A stretch of DNA of 64,000 nt. Source: an uncultured Marinobacter sp. Lineage in GTDB: Bacteria > Pseudomonadota > Gammaproteobacteria > Pseudomonadales > Oleiphilaceae. Below the pieces are notes generated by a model that saw only the letters and a list, made by a program, of their open reading frames with translations, did no database searches and was not told the origin of the DNA. The position numbers and the translations under genes are program-made. The stretch lies in assembly GCF_947259545.1 (NCBI RefSeq), contig NZ_CAMYMK010000002.1, forward strand, positions 62,001 through 126,000, in the 5' to 3' direction. The first letter of the stretch is position 1. Each line of letters starts with the position of its first letter. Below, piece by piece: positions 1 through 8,721 of the stretch.

Positions 1-197
1 GGATCACCCTGGACGAGATAGTTGCCTCATCAGAAGTCTCCAGGGATCGTGCTATTGCCTTCATCAATGCGGCGTCGCTCATCGGGAGTATCACTGCCGT
101 AACGGCGAATGCAGAATCTTCGCAAAGCAGGGCACCTTCGTCCTCCGGTGTAAGCAAGGGACTGTTAGCAAAAATTCGTTCTCGTCTGAAGGTCTGA
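1..197 (+). CDS. C-terminal fragment of an unidentified protein
   Basis: An open frame enters from the left edge (first complete codon at base 3) and stops with TGA at 195-197, giving about 64 residues. The visible part begins ITLDEIVASSEVSRDRAIAF and ends in a basic tail (KIRSRLKV). The first 35 residues have the rhythm of a short helix-turn-helix or winged-helix tail; the middle is Ser/Ala-rich and probably disordered. It lies 22 bases upstream of the GTPase gene on the same strand, so it is probably the first part of that operon. I cannot name the family. Confidence 0.6.
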   Translation, partial: ITLDEIVASSEVSRDRAIAFINAASLIGSITAVTANAESSQSRAPSSSGVSKGLLAKIRSRLKV

Positions 198-219
198 CGT
201 CAACAAGGGGCTGTCTTTT

Positions 220-747
220 GTGTCGGAAATAAAACTGATAATTACCGGAACGCCCGGCGCGGGGAAAACGACTGCTATTGCGGCAATCAGCGAGACCCCT
301 CCGGTCAGAACGGATCAGGCAACGACTGATGATCTTGCTGACTTGAAGGAGGAGACAACCGTCGCGATGGACTTCGGGGACCTGACCTTGGAAGACGGGC
401 AGAAAGTGTTCCTGTATGGCACCCCCGGCCAGCGCCGCTTTGAGTTTATGTGGAAAATTCTGGTGCAGGGCGGCCTTGGTTTGATCTTGCTGGTCGACTG
501 CAGCCGGGACGACCCGCTGGCTGATATGGACATGTATCTGGAGAATTTTGCCGATTTTATTGAAGAAACCGGGGTGGTCATTGGCCTGACGAGACGAGAC
601 GAATGTGAGTCTCCCGACCTTGATGACTTTTACGAGAGGCTGGATCGATGGGGAACTGTTTTTCCGATTCTGGAAGTGGATGTTCGGAAAAGAGAGGATG
701 TCAGCCTGATGATTAACGCACTTATTTCAACTATCGAGTTTGCTTGA
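220..747 (+). CDS. Small Ras-like (MglA/Gtr1-type) GTPase
   Basis: A 175-residue P-loop GTPase. The Walker A motif GTPGAGKTT is at residues 10-18. The switch II region reads YGTPGQRRFEFMW (about 66-78), the Gtr1/MglA form of DxxGQ with Gly in place of Asp. The base-recognition motif is degenerate: TRRDE around residue 124-128 instead of NKxD. The start is GTG at 220, with AAGGGG nine bases upstream. The next gene encodes a Roadblock/LC7 protein; this pairing is known from MglA-MglB polarity modules, where the Roadblock protein acts as GTPase-activating or scaffold partner. The cellular role here is unknown; polarity, motility or surface-appendage control are possibilities by analogy only. Confidence 0.8.
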   Translation: MSEIKLIITGTPGAGKTTAIAAISETPPVRTDQATTDDLADLKEETTVAMDFGDLTLEDGQKVFLYGTPGQRRFEFMWKILVQGGLGLILLVDCSRDDPLADMDMYLENFADFIEETGVVIGLTRRDECESPDLDDFYERLDRWGTVFPILEVDVRKREDVSLMINALISTIEFA

Positions 748-773
748 GCGGCACTCGCGACCGGAACGGAATC

Positions 774-1163
774 ATGAATCAGCCAAGAATCAGTGAGAGT
801 GGCGAGAAATTCTGTCAGGAAGTCTTTGCGCAGATGATGGAACAGAGCCATGCAGTCTATGGTGTTCTCATCTCAACGGTAGATGGACATGACGTGACCA
901 AACGCTTCAAAAGAGAGATGCCTGTTGCCAAACTGTCAGCCATGATGGGCTCGGTGCTGGCTCTGGGTGAGACCATTGCCAGGGAAGCTCAGCAGGAGCG
1001 TTGTCGTTATGTCATCGTTGAAAACAGTGATGGCTTTATCCTGACGCTTAAGCTCAAGGAGAAGTTGGTACTCACCGTTATTGCCTCTGCAGACGCCAAC
1101 CTGGGATTGCTCCACACCTTGAGCAGGAATGCCGTAGAGAAATTGGCAAAAAGTCTGAAATGA
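774..1163 (+). CDS. Roadblock/LC7 domain protein
   Basis: A 129-residue protein with a Roadblock/LC7 fold pattern: a long N-terminal helix containing EKFCQEVFAQMMEQS, then GVLISTVDGHDVT, a Ser/Ala/Met-rich helix (KLSAMMGSVLALGETIA), and the two strands YVIVENSDGFILTLKL and LVLTVIASADANLGLL. The frame opens at a TTG at 744 overlapping the GTPase stop, but ATG at 774 (MNQPRIS) is the more natural start. It follows the GTPase gene in the same operon and is its likely partner, as MglB is for MglA. A dyad sits just after the stop. Confidence 0.8.
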   Translation: MNQPRISESGEKFCQEVFAQMMEQSHAVYGVLISTVDGHDVTKRFKREMPVAKLSAMMGSVLALGETIAREAQQERCRYVIVENSDGFILTLKLKEKLVLTVIASADANLGLLHTLSRNAVEKLAKSLK

Positions 1164-1178
1164 GAAGTCGGCAAGCCA

Positions 1179-1200
1179 ACTGCCCGGCAGGCCGGGCAGT
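1179..1200. terminator. Perfect 10-bp dyad between convergent genes
   Basis: ACTGCCCGGC, a two-base loop, then GCCGGGCAGT. It lies between the stops of the Roadblock gene (+) and the aminotransferase gene (-), where a bidirectional transcription stop is expected. There is no clear T-run on either side, so intrinsic termination would be weak. Confidence 0.5.
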
Positions 1201-1221
1201 GGCGGACCGGGAGCCTAGGTG

Positions 1222-2523
1222 TCAGTCAGCCAGGCTCTTCAACCAGTTCTCTGTCTTGTCCATGGCCGTGACCAGGCGGGGGCAGGCCTGTGTTACGAAT
1301 GTGTCGTCCAACTCCTGCTCTGCGTAGTCACCACCTGCCAGTTTCAGGGCAGCCGCACCATCAAAATCCACGAACGCCAGTCGCGCGCCCAGATGATCCG
1401 GAACGAAACCGAAATCACTGGCGGGAAGGATGGCCACGCCGGTGTTCTCCAGTAATGCCTGGCAGAACGCCTGACTGGTTTTGATATCCTTTGCGGCCAG
1501 GGCGTCACGGAAGTTTCTGAAATCGGGGAACAGATAGAACGCCCCTTCGGGCTTCTGCACCACTGCGCCCATTTCACTCAGGCGTCGATGCATGTATTCG
1601 CCCACAACCTTGAGCACCCGCCGTGACTGCTTGAGGTATTCGTCCATATCGTCGCCCCCGTTGAACGCGGAAATGGCGGCGTACTGGATGGGGGCGCTGG
1701 TGGCGGTGTAGGTTTCGCTGGCGATGATGGCCATGGCATCCTGCAGTGGCCGTAACTCCGGCGGGAAGATAAATGTCCCCAGACGCCAGCCGCCGGCGCC
1801 GGCCCATTTGCTCAGGCCGGTGCTGATGATTGTGCCTTCCGGGTAGTAGCGGGCGATGGATTTGTGCTTGCCTTCGAAATGCACCTCGCCGTAGATCTCA
1901 TCCGACAGCAGGATCAGTCTGTACTTCCGCGCCACGTTGGCGATGGCCAGCAACTGGTCGTCGGTGTAGGTACAGCCGGTGGGGTTGGACGGGTAGTTCA
2001 TGATCAGGATGCGCGGACGTGAAGGATCGTCGCGGCAGATAATGTCCAACTCTTCTGCGGTCAGTTGCCAGTTGTTTTCCCCGTGCGTGGGCAGCCAGTG
2101 AACAGAGCGGCCGATGATCCTTGCCTGGGGTGCATAGGATACCCAGCTGGGGCGGGGAATCAGCAGGTCACCGTAGTAGGCCAGTTGCAGGATGAACAGC
2201 AGTTCCTTGGACCCGGGGCCGATCAGTACATCCTCCCAGGTAAAGCGCATGCGCTCACTGCGGTTGATGTAGCCTGCAATGGCCTCACGCAGTGATTTCA
2301 GGCCCTTGACCGGGAGGTAGTCCTTTTCATGGGCATGATCCTGCAGAGCTTTCACCACGCGGTCGGGTACCGGGAATGGTGATTGCCCCAGGCCCAGTTT
2401 GATGATGTCCCGGCCCTCCGAGCGGAGCTGATTGCTCAGTTCATTAATGCGTAGCGTGGCGGAAGGTTGAATACCCCGAACGTTGAGGTTAATCGCATAG
2501 CGGTGATCTGTCTGAATGTCCAT
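1222..2523 (-). CDS. PLP-dependent class I/II aminotransferase
   Basis: A 433-residue fold-type I aminotransferase, cytoplasmic. The PLP lysine is K239 in STGLSKWAG. Other family marks are NYPSNPTG at 176-183 (cofactor Asn), SDEIYGE at 207-213 (pyridine-nitrogen Asp) and GWRLG at 245-249 (arginine binding phosphate or carboxylate). The N-terminus (VRGIQPSATLRINELS) is typical of aspartate/aromatic aminotransferase-like proteins. The amino acid handled cannot be read from the sequence. ATG at 2523 is the only good start. It lies about 100 bases downstream of the solute-binding protein gene on the same strand and may be cotranscribed with it. Confidence 0.85.
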   Translation of the reverse strand: MDIQTDHRYAINLNVRGIQPSATLRINELSNQLRSEGRDIIKLGLGQSPFPVPDRVVKALQDHAHEKDYLPVKGLKSLREAIAGYINRSERMRFTWEDVLIGPGSKELLFILQLAYYGDLLIPRPSWVSYAPQARIIGRSVHWLPTHGENNWQLTAEELDIICRDDPSRPRILIMNYPSNPTGCTYTDDQLLAIANVARKYRLILLSDEIYGEVHFEGKHKSIARYYPEGTIISTGLSKWAGAGGWRLGTFIFPPELRPLQDAMAIIASETYTATSAPIQYAAISAFNGGDDMDEYLKQSRRVLKVVGEYMHRRLSEMGAVVQKPEGAFYLFPDFRNFRDALAAKDIKTSQAFCQALLENTGVAILPASDFGFVPDHLGARLAFVDFDGAAALKLAGGDYAEQELDDTFVTQACPRLVTAMDKTENWLKSLAD

Positions 2524-2622
2524 GGTCCCGATCTGTTGGTTGAGGGTGACACTGGCAGTATAGGAAACCCAGAGAGATCTGTGGTGAGGAGGTTGGTAGG
2601 TGATTGCCGAAGAGCAGGCGGG

Positions 2623-3363
2623 TCAGTCTGTGTTTTCCCGATTCAGGCCGGCCAGCGCCTGATTAAATTGGTCCCTGAGTTGCTCGCCGTCGGGATGTCT
2701 GCGTGAAAAAGCCGCTCGAAAGGGACGCTCTTCACCAACCATGCCTGGCACGGCTTCAATGTTGGCCAGTTCGGGATGGACCGGTTGGTGTTTCTCGAGC
2801 AGGAAGCGACACACTGACTGTTCGCAGATGAACAGGTCAATCCGGTCATAGGCCACCATTCGCAGGCTGGTAAGATCCGGCTTTTGCTGGCTGATCCTTA
2901 TGATCTTGATATCGGCGGTTTCCAGCCAGTTCATGAATTCGGGGGCGTAGCTGTAGGATGATGACAGCCCCAGGCGCAAGCCTTCCAGATCATCCAGTGT
3001 CTGCCATTCAATATCGCGGTCCGAGCGTGCGAAAAATACGTCCCGCGCGGTGTTGATCGGGGCCGTGAAATAATAATGGCGTGCCCGCTCTTCCGAGTGG
3101 GTCAGGGAAAAGATCATATCTGACTGGCCACTTCTGGCACGGGCTTCCGCACGTCTCCAGGGGACGACCACAAACGCCGGTTCCATCCCCATGCGGTCAA
3201 GGACCTTGCGGACGGTTGTTACATCCTCACCGACAAGTGCTCCATCCTCCAGGTATTCGAATGGGGGGTACTCCGATGTGGCAATACGAAGGGTAGGAGG
3301 ATCAGCCAGTGTGGAGCTGGAGAGTACCAGAAACAGCAATCCGTACGTCAATTGCAGCAGCAT
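2623..3363 (-). CDS. Periplasmic solute-binding protein, amino-acid-binding (SBP_bac_3) type
   Basis: A 246-residue protein with a signal peptide (MLLQLTYGLLFLVLSSSTLA, cleavage near ALA-DPP). The mature start, LRIATSEYPPFEYLEDGALVGEDVTTV, is the signature opening of family 3 binding proteins, and SDMIFSLTHSEERARHYYFT follows the family's ligand-pocket pattern. No permease or ATPase gene is adjacent, so it may be one of the orphan versions found in marine gammaproteobacteria that act in sensing or share a transporter elsewhere. Two cysteines (LFICEQSVCRFL) could form a disulphide. The ligand is unknown. Confidence 0.8.
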   Translation of the reverse strand: MLLQLTYGLLFLVLSSSTLADPPTLRIATSEYPPFEYLEDGALVGEDVTTVRKVLDRMGMEPAFVVVPWRRAEARARSGQSDMIFSLTHSEERARHYYFTAPINTARDVFFARSDRDIEWQTLDDLEGLRLGLSSSYSYAPEFMNWLETADIKIIRISQQKPDLTSLRMVAYDRIDLFICEQSVCRFLLEKHQPVHPELANIEAVPGMVGEERPFRAAFSRRHPDGEQLRDQFNQALAGLNRENTD

Positions 3364-3481
3364 GGGGTCTGTCGGTTCTCAGGTCATGGGTGTGTGGCTT
3401 GGCGGCGATGCCAGTATAGTCCTGATAGGCCTCTTCTGCACGGACCCAGGGGAAGGAGGAGCGACGTTCAGAGGTTTCGTC

Positions 3482-3796
3482 TCAGTTGAGCCGGTGAGGC
3501 TCCAGCTCCATATGCAGTATACGTGGGCCGAGCATAATCACCCTGCCCACGTATCTTTCCTCGCCAGTAGATGTGAAATCGAACAGGAAGCGTCGCCATA
3601 CCCGCAGTTTTCCTGTTTCATCGCGCTTGAACCAGAGCCCACGCAGGTAGACGGCGTCATCCAGCAACATTACATCCATTTTCTTGCAGTAGTTCCTGGC
3701 CGCCTGCAGGACGAAATCCTTGATGGCCTTGGCCCGCCACCAGTACCAGATGGCGAACGCGGCCCCGAACAGCCAGAACAGCGTTCCCAGAGTCAC
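3482..3796 (-). CDS. DUF3301 family small membrane-anchored protein
   Basis: A 104-residue protein with one N-terminal transmembrane segment (LGTLFWLFGAAFAIWYWW), then a soluble domain containing DFVLQAARNYCKK and RGLWFKRDETGKLRVWRRFLFDFTSTGEERYVGRV. This is the pattern of the uncharacterised DUF3301 family. The start is GTG at 3796; its GTGA overlaps the stop of the RND pump by four bases, so it is translationally coupled as the last gene of the efflux operon. Function unknown; association with the pump is inferred from coupling only. Confidence 0.8.
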   Translation of the reverse strand: MTLGTLFWLFGAAFAIWYWWRAKAIKDFVLQAARNYCKKMDVMLLDDAVYLRGLWFKRDETGKLRVWRRFLFDFTSTGEERYVGRVIMLGPRILHMELEPHRLN

Positions 3797-6700
3797 TGTG
3801 TCGGGACCGATGCGTTGTCACTGTTGCCGTTACCGTATTCCTCCGCAGCGGAACCGTGATGGTCACGGGCCAGCAGGATGTAGAATGCCGGCAACACGAA
3901 AATGGTGAACAGTGTGCCAATACCGAGACCGGCGCTGATGGTCAGGCCGATGGCAAAGCGGCTTTCCGCACCCGGGCCGATGGCAATCAACAGCGGCACC
4001 ATGGCAAAGATCAGTGCCAGTGATGTCATGATGATGGGCCGCAACCGGATAGCCGCCGCCTCGATCACCGCATCCCGCTTGTTCAGTCCCCTGTCGACCT
4101 GCAAGGCGTTGGCAAACTCTACAATCAGGATACCGTTCTTGGACACCACGCCAATCAGGGTAATCAGACCCACCTGGGTGTAGATGTTCATGGTGGCGAA
4201 TCCGAGCACAATGAATGCCATGGCACCGGCCACGGACATGGGGACCGAGACCAGGATAATGAACGGATCACGCCAGCTTTCGAACTGGGCTGCAAGCACG
4301 AGATAAATCACCAGCAGCGACAGGAAGAAGGTAACCACCAGGGCGCTGCCCTGATTGGCGAACTGTCGGGATTCACCGGTGTAGTCGGAGGTGAAGCCCT
4401 GAGGGAACACCTGGTCTGCGGTTGACTCCATGAACGCCATGGCATCTCCCATGGTCACCCCGGGCATCACCACACCTTGCAGCGTCAGCGAGTTCAGCTG
4501 GTTGAACTGGGTGCGTTGAGATGGCTCGATATCGTGCTTGAAGCTGATAACACTGCCGAGGGGAACCAGCTGGCCGTTATCGGCGCGGATGTAATAGTCG
4601 TTGAGTGCGTCCGAATCCATGCGGAAGTCCCTCTCGACCTGCGGGATCACCTGGTAGGAGCGACCTTCCATGTTGAACCGGTTGATGTAACCGCCGCCAA
4701 GCATGCTGGACATCGCCTGTCCCACATCCTGCATCGACAGCCCCAGGTCCGCGACCCGGTCACGGTCGACTTCGATGCGTGTTACCGGCCGATCAAAGTC
4801 GATGGATTTCTGCAGGAACATGAAGTTACCGCTGGCCATGGCTTTGCCAAGCATCTCATTGGCAACGTCGTTGAGACGGTTATAGTCTTCCCCTGTGGTA
4901 ATCACGAACTGGAAGGGCAGGCCGCCACCGGAACCGGGCAGGGAAGGCCGCGGAAATACCGCAGTCTGCAGGCCGGTAACCTGTTTGAGCGCACTGTTCA
5001 GTTGCGGCTGTACTTCGAACTGGCTGACCTCACGATCTCCCCAGGGTGCCATCTTGAACCCGCCAAAGACGGCGTTGGGCGCAGTAATCCCCAGAATCAT
5101 GAAGTCCTCGTTGTAGCCGGGAACCTTTTCCATGTGTTCCAGCACCTCATCCCCGTGCTCCTCAAGGTAGTCCAGGGTTGCGGTCTGAGGCGCCAGCCCC
5201 TGATAGAACAGGATGCCCTGGTCCTCGGTGGGAGCCAGTTCGCTCTGGCTCATCATCACCATAAAGTAAATGGACGCCAGCACCACAAGGGCAAAGAAGA
5301 TCACCACGGACTTGGTTGCCATCAGGGAACTCAGTGCCGCTTTGTAGCTGTTGGCAATCCCGTTGAACGACTGCTCCACCAGCTTTTCGAAGCGTCCCGG
5401 ATTGCCATGAGGCTTGAGGATTTTTCCGGACAGCATCGGTGAAAGCGTTAGCGCGACAATCCCTGAAATCACAACAGTGCCTGCCAGGGTAAAGGCAAAC
5501 TCGGTAAACAGTGATCCGACCAGTCCCCCCATGAAACCAATCGGGGCATAGACAGCTACCAGGGTGGTGGTCATGGCGATGATGGGCACGGCCATTTCCC
5601 GCGCGCCGTTGATGGCGGCGTCAAACCGGGATTCCCCCTGCTCGATGTGGCGATGAACGTTCTCCACCATGATGATGGCATCATCCACCACCAGACCTAT
5701 GGCCAGCACCATCGATAGCAGTGTCAGCAGGTTCAGGGAGAACCCCATCATCAGCATGACGAATGCGCCACCGATCAGCGACAGGGGCACGGCCACCGAT
5801 GGGACCACCGCGGCCCTGACTGAGCCCAGGCACAGGAATACAACGACCAGTACGATGAGTATGGCCTCCAGCAGAGTCTGGATAACCTCGTTGATGGAAC
5901 TGTCGATGAAGTCGGAGGCATCGTAGGCCAGTCGTACGTTCAGGCCGGAGGGTAACTGGCTTTCGATATCCGGCAGCTCGCTCTTTACCAGGTCGGCAAC
6001 CGTCAGCGGGTTGGCGCCGGGGGACAGTTCGATGGCGACATAGGTAGCGGGTTCACCCTTATAAAGGGCCAGTTGGTCGTAGGTTTCCGATCCCAATTCG
6101 ACCCTGGCAATATCCTTGAGCCGGATCAGCGAGCCATTGGATTCCTTGACCACCAGCTCCCGGAACTGGTCGGGGTCTCCCACGTCGGTGTCGCTGGTCA
6201 TGCTGATCTTGGTGTATTTGCCCTCGGTGTTACCCACGGCGGCCTGGTAGTTGTTCTTCAGCAGAACCTGAACCACCTCCTGAGGCGTCATATCGACCGC
6301 GGACAGGCGCTCCGGATCAAGCCAGGCGCGCAGAGCAAACTTGCGTCCCAACAGCTCTGCTTTGCCAACGCCCGGTAAAGCCTGGAGTTTGGGCTGGACA
6401 ACCCGTGTCAGGTAATCCGTTATCTGTGGCACTTTCAGTTCATTACCGTAGAAAGCAATGTACATCAGCGCTGTCGAATCCCCGGTGGTGGAGGAGATGA
6501 CCGGGTCCTGCGCATCTGCCGGCAGCACGTTCCGCTGACTGGCTACCTTGGCCTGGATTTCCGCCAGTGCCGCATTGGCATCGTAGTTCAGCTCCATCTT
6601 GGCTTCGATGGTGGAGAGGCCCTGGGAACTGGTGGAGGTCAGGTAGTCAATGCCACTGGCTTCGGCGATAGCCTGTTGCAGTGGGGTGGTGATAAAACCT

Positions 6701-6879
6701 TTAACCAGGTCCGAACTGGCGCCCGGATAGGCAGTGGTCACGGTAACGGTCGTGCTTTCCAGTTCGGGATACTGGCGAATTTCCATCTCCATGGCTGCCC
6801 GGGCGCCGAGCAGCAGGATCAGCAGGCTGACCACCGTCGCGAGGACGGGTCGCTGAATGAATATGTCGGTGAAACGCAT
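3793..6879 (-). CDS. RND-family (HAE1-type) efflux pump permease
   Basis: A 1028-residue inner-membrane proton-driven pump of the AcrB/MexB superfamily, the full usual length. The N-terminus MRFTDIFIQRPVLATVVSLLILLLGA is followed by the first large periplasmic loop. The proton-relay pair is visible in TM4 (IGLVVDDAIIMVENVHR). The second half repeats the architecture (SWRDPFIILVSVPMSVAGA, GVVSKNGILIVEFAN). It follows the adaptor gene with a one-base overlap (TAATG). No outer-membrane channel gene is in the cluster, so it probably borrows a TolC-like channel from elsewhere. Substrates cannot be predicted; drugs, solvents or fatty acids are typical. Confidence 0.92.
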   Translation of the reverse strand: MRFTDIFIQRPVLATVVSLLILLLGARAAMEMEIRQYPELESTTVTVTTAYPGASSDLVKGFITTPLQQAIAEASGIDYLTSTSSQGLSTIEAKMELNYDANAALAEIQAKVASQRNVLPADAQDPVISSTTGDSTALMYIAFYGNELKVPQITDYLTRVVQPKLQALPGVGKAELLGRKFALRAWLDPERLSAVDMTPQEVVQVLLKNNYQAAVGNTEGKYTKISMTSDTDVGDPDQFRELVVKESNGSLIRLKDIARVELGSETYDQLALYKGEPATYVAIELSPGANPLTVADLVKSELPDIESQLPSGLNVRLAYDASDFIDSSINEVIQTLLEAILIVLVVVFLCLGSVRAAVVPSVAVPLSLIGGAFVMLMMGFSLNLLTLLSMVLAIGLVVDDAIIMVENVHRHIEQGESRFDAAINGAREMAVPIIAMTTTLVAVYAPIGFMGGLVGSLFTEFAFTLAGTVVISGIVALTLSPMLSGKILKPHGNPGRFEKLVEQSFNGIANSYKAALSSLMATKSVVIFFALVVLASIYFMVMMSQSELAPTEDQGILFYQGLAPQTATLDYLEEHGDEVLEHMEKVPGYNEDFMILGITAPNAVFGGFKMAPWGDREVSQFEVQPQLNSALKQVTGLQTAVFPRPSLPGSGGGLPFQFVITTGEDYNRLNDVANEMLGKAMASGNFMFLQKSIDFDRPVTRIEVDRDRVADLGLSMQDVGQAMSSMLGGGYINRFNMEGRSYQVIPQVERDFRMDSDALNDYYIRADNGQLVPLGSVISFKHDIEPSQRTQFNQLNSLTLQGVVMPGVTMGDAMAFMESTADQVFPQGFTSDYTGESRQFANQGSALVVTFFLSLLVIYLVLAAQFESWRDPFIILVSVPMSVAGAMAFIVLGFATMNIYTQVGLITLIGVVSKNGILIVEFANALQVDRGLNKRDAVIEAAAIRLRPIIMTSLALIFAMVPLLIAIGPGAESRFAIGLTISAGLGIGTLFTIFVLPAFYILLARDHHGSAAEEYGNGNSDNASVPTQ

Positions 6880-7982
6880 TATTCGGACGCCTCCGCCGGG
6901 TCGTTATCGCTTTCCTGCACTTCCACCCGTTGTCCGGCGCGGAGTCTCAGCAGGCCCTTGGCGACCACTTCCTCGCCCTCTGTCAGGCCCTCTTCCACAG
7001 CAACACGGCCATTGCGTACTTCGCCGGTCTGAACCGTCCGGCGGTTGACGATCAATTCACCTTCTTCGTTCTCTTCCACCACGAAGACGAAGTCGCCGTA
7101 TGTGTTGTAGGAGATTGCAGTCCGGGGCACGGTGACAACGTCACGATCCTGGGGCTGGTTGGTCAGGATGGTGGTAAACATGCCGGGGCGCAGAGCATTT
7201 TCAGGATTGGCCAGCGTGGCACGAATGCGGACGGTCCGGGTTTCCGGGTTGACCGAGGTGTTGATGGCGCTGACCTTGCCGTCAAAGGTTTTGCCGGGAA
7301 CCGCGGCAACCGTGGCGGTAACGTCATAGCCGGTTGCGATTCTCGGAAGGTCTTTTTCGGACAACGTATAATCCACGTAGATAGGGTCCAGCATGTTGAT
7401 TTCGACGATCGGCGTGCCGGTGGGAATGTACTCGCCCTGGTCCACCAAACGAAGGCCGAGGGTGCCATCGAAGGGAGCACGAATCACTTTCTTGTTGAGC
7501 TGGGCCTCCGCCTCGTTGACCCGGGCGCGGGCAGCATCAACATTTGCTTTGGCTTCGTCGAACTGGGCTTGTGATACCGCGCGTTTCGGAAGCAGGTCGG
7601 ATATCCGCTGGAACTCCTGCTCTGCCAGTTGAGCTTCGGCCCGGCGTGTCCGCAGCGCAGCTTCGTCGATGGCGGCATCCAGTCGAATCAGGATATCGCC
7701 TTTACTGACGGTGTCGCCGGATTCAAAGCCAATCTGTTCAATCACGCCCGGAACCTCATTGGCCACCTCAATGCCATTGATGGCCTCGACGCTCCCCACA
7801 GCCTTGACGGCGGGCGTCCATCGAGCACTACTGGCTTTGGTAGTGGAAATCTGGGCCGGCGGTTGTGGCTGCGACAATTGCTTTTTAAGCTGACCGAACT
7901 GGTAAAACTTGTATCCAAATATGCCGCCAAGTACAACGCCAAGGAAGATAATGACGATCAGGAAACGGGGAGCCGTGCGCAT
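6879..7982 (-). CDS. RND efflux periplasmic adaptor (membrane fusion protein)
   Basis: A 367-residue HlyD/AcrA-like adaptor. It has an N-terminal membrane anchor (FLIVIIFLGVVLGGIFGYKFY) with no lipobox, so it is anchored by an uncleaved helix. Next comes a lipoyl half-motif (VEAINGIEVANEVPGVIEQIGFESGDTVSKGDIL), an alpha-helical hairpin (about 100-165, EAQLAEQEFQRISDLL through ARARVNEAEAQLNK), the second lipoyl half (IRAPFDGTLGLRLVDQGEYI) and beta-barrel and membrane-proximal domains. It bridges the downstream-encoded pump to an outer-membrane channel. First gene of the three-gene operon; its promoter must lie in 7983-8192. Confidence 0.9.
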   Translation of the reverse strand: MRTAPRFLIVIIFLGVVLGGIFGYKFYQFGQLKKQLSQPQPPAQISTTKASSARWTPAVKAVGSVEAINGIEVANEVPGVIEQIGFESGDTVSKGDILIRLDAAIDEAALRTRRAEAQLAEQEFQRISDLLPKRAVSQAQFDEAKANVDAARARVNEAEAQLNKKVIRAPFDGTLGLRLVDQGEYIPTGTPIVEINMLDPIYVDYTLSEKDLPRIATGYDVTATVAAVPGKTFDGKVSAINTSVNPETRTVRIRATLANPENALRPGMFTTILTNQPQDRDVVTVPRTAISYNTYGDFVFVVEENEEGELIVNRRTVQTGEVRNGRVAVEEGLTEGEEVVAKGLLRLRAGQRVEVQESDNDPAEASE

Positions 7983-8192
7983 AATTCAAGTCCTGGGTAT
8001 CAGTGTCCATTTGGAAATCGCCCAACGTGGCCGGTCAGGCTCGTGAGTGATTGTCCCTGTTTATCTGTAACGGGATGAGTGTGTAACTGATTCTTAACAG
8101 CGATGAATAAAATAGCATCCTATACAAAGCGGGGGTGTTTTGTCATCGCTTGAACACCAGAATTACGGTAGGTAAGCGTAAGGGATTTCACT

Positions 8193-8717
8193 ATGCACTG
8201 GATATTGGGGCTGGCCCTGACGGCTGCGGTTTTTGTCATACTGAAGCAGTGGGGAGCGTTGTCAGCGGAGAAAAAGAAGACCGCCGTCTGGAAGATGGCG
8301 TTGGTGATCGGTGGCGCTGTCCTTCTCTTTCTGGTGTTAACCGGCCGCGTGCATGTACTGACGGCGGCCGTGGCGGCGCTGGTTCCCCTCCTACGAAAAT
8401 TGCCGGCGTTGTTGAAGTTCACGCCCATGGTAAACCGGATGTACCGGCAACAGCGTCAATCGGGCAATGACGGGGCCGGCGCCGGTGGCGCCAGGTCGGG
8501 CGATGCGGGGCAGCGGACCGGGGCAGAGCCGATGTCTGTGCGCGAAGCCTGCGATGTGCTCGGGGTTTCTCCGGACTGCTCGGAGGATGAGGTGATCATG
8601 GCTCACCGGCGGCTGATGCAGAAGATTCATCCTGATCGTGGCGGTAATGATTACCTGGCCGCCCAGGTCAATGAGGCAAAAGCGACCTTGCTTGCGTCAC
8701 GCAAAGGGGCGGCCTGA
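8193..8717 (+). CDS. Membrane-anchored DnaJ-domain protein
   Basis: A 174-residue protein. Two hydrophobic segments at the N-terminus (WILGLALTAAVFVILKQW and ALVIGGAVLLFLVLTGRVHVLTAAVAALVPLL) are followed by a Gly/Ala-rich linker and a C-terminal J domain (about 110-174): MSVREACDVLGVSPDCSEDEV, then the HPD tripeptide in MQKIHPDRGG. The J domain would recruit an Hsp70 (DnaK-type) partner to the membrane. The architecture is like DjlA/TIM14-type proteins but shorter. ATG at 8193 has AAGGGA upstream. It stands alone between divergent and convergent neighbours. Client unknown. Confidence 0.85.
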   Translation: MHWILGLALTAAVFVILKQWGALSAEKKKTAVWKMALVIGGAVLLFLVLTGRVHVLTAAVAALVPLLRKLPALLKFTPMVNRMYRQQRQSGNDGAGAGGARSGDAGQRTGAEPMSVREACDVLGVSPDCSEDEVIMAHRRLMQKIHPDRGGNDYLAAQVNEAKATLLASRKGAA

Positions 8718-8721
8718 CGAT

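Noticed and set aside
4477-5442. 321-codon plus-strand frame inside the RND pump gene
   Set aside because: Antisense to a certain efflux pump; no ribosome-binding site or conserved motif.
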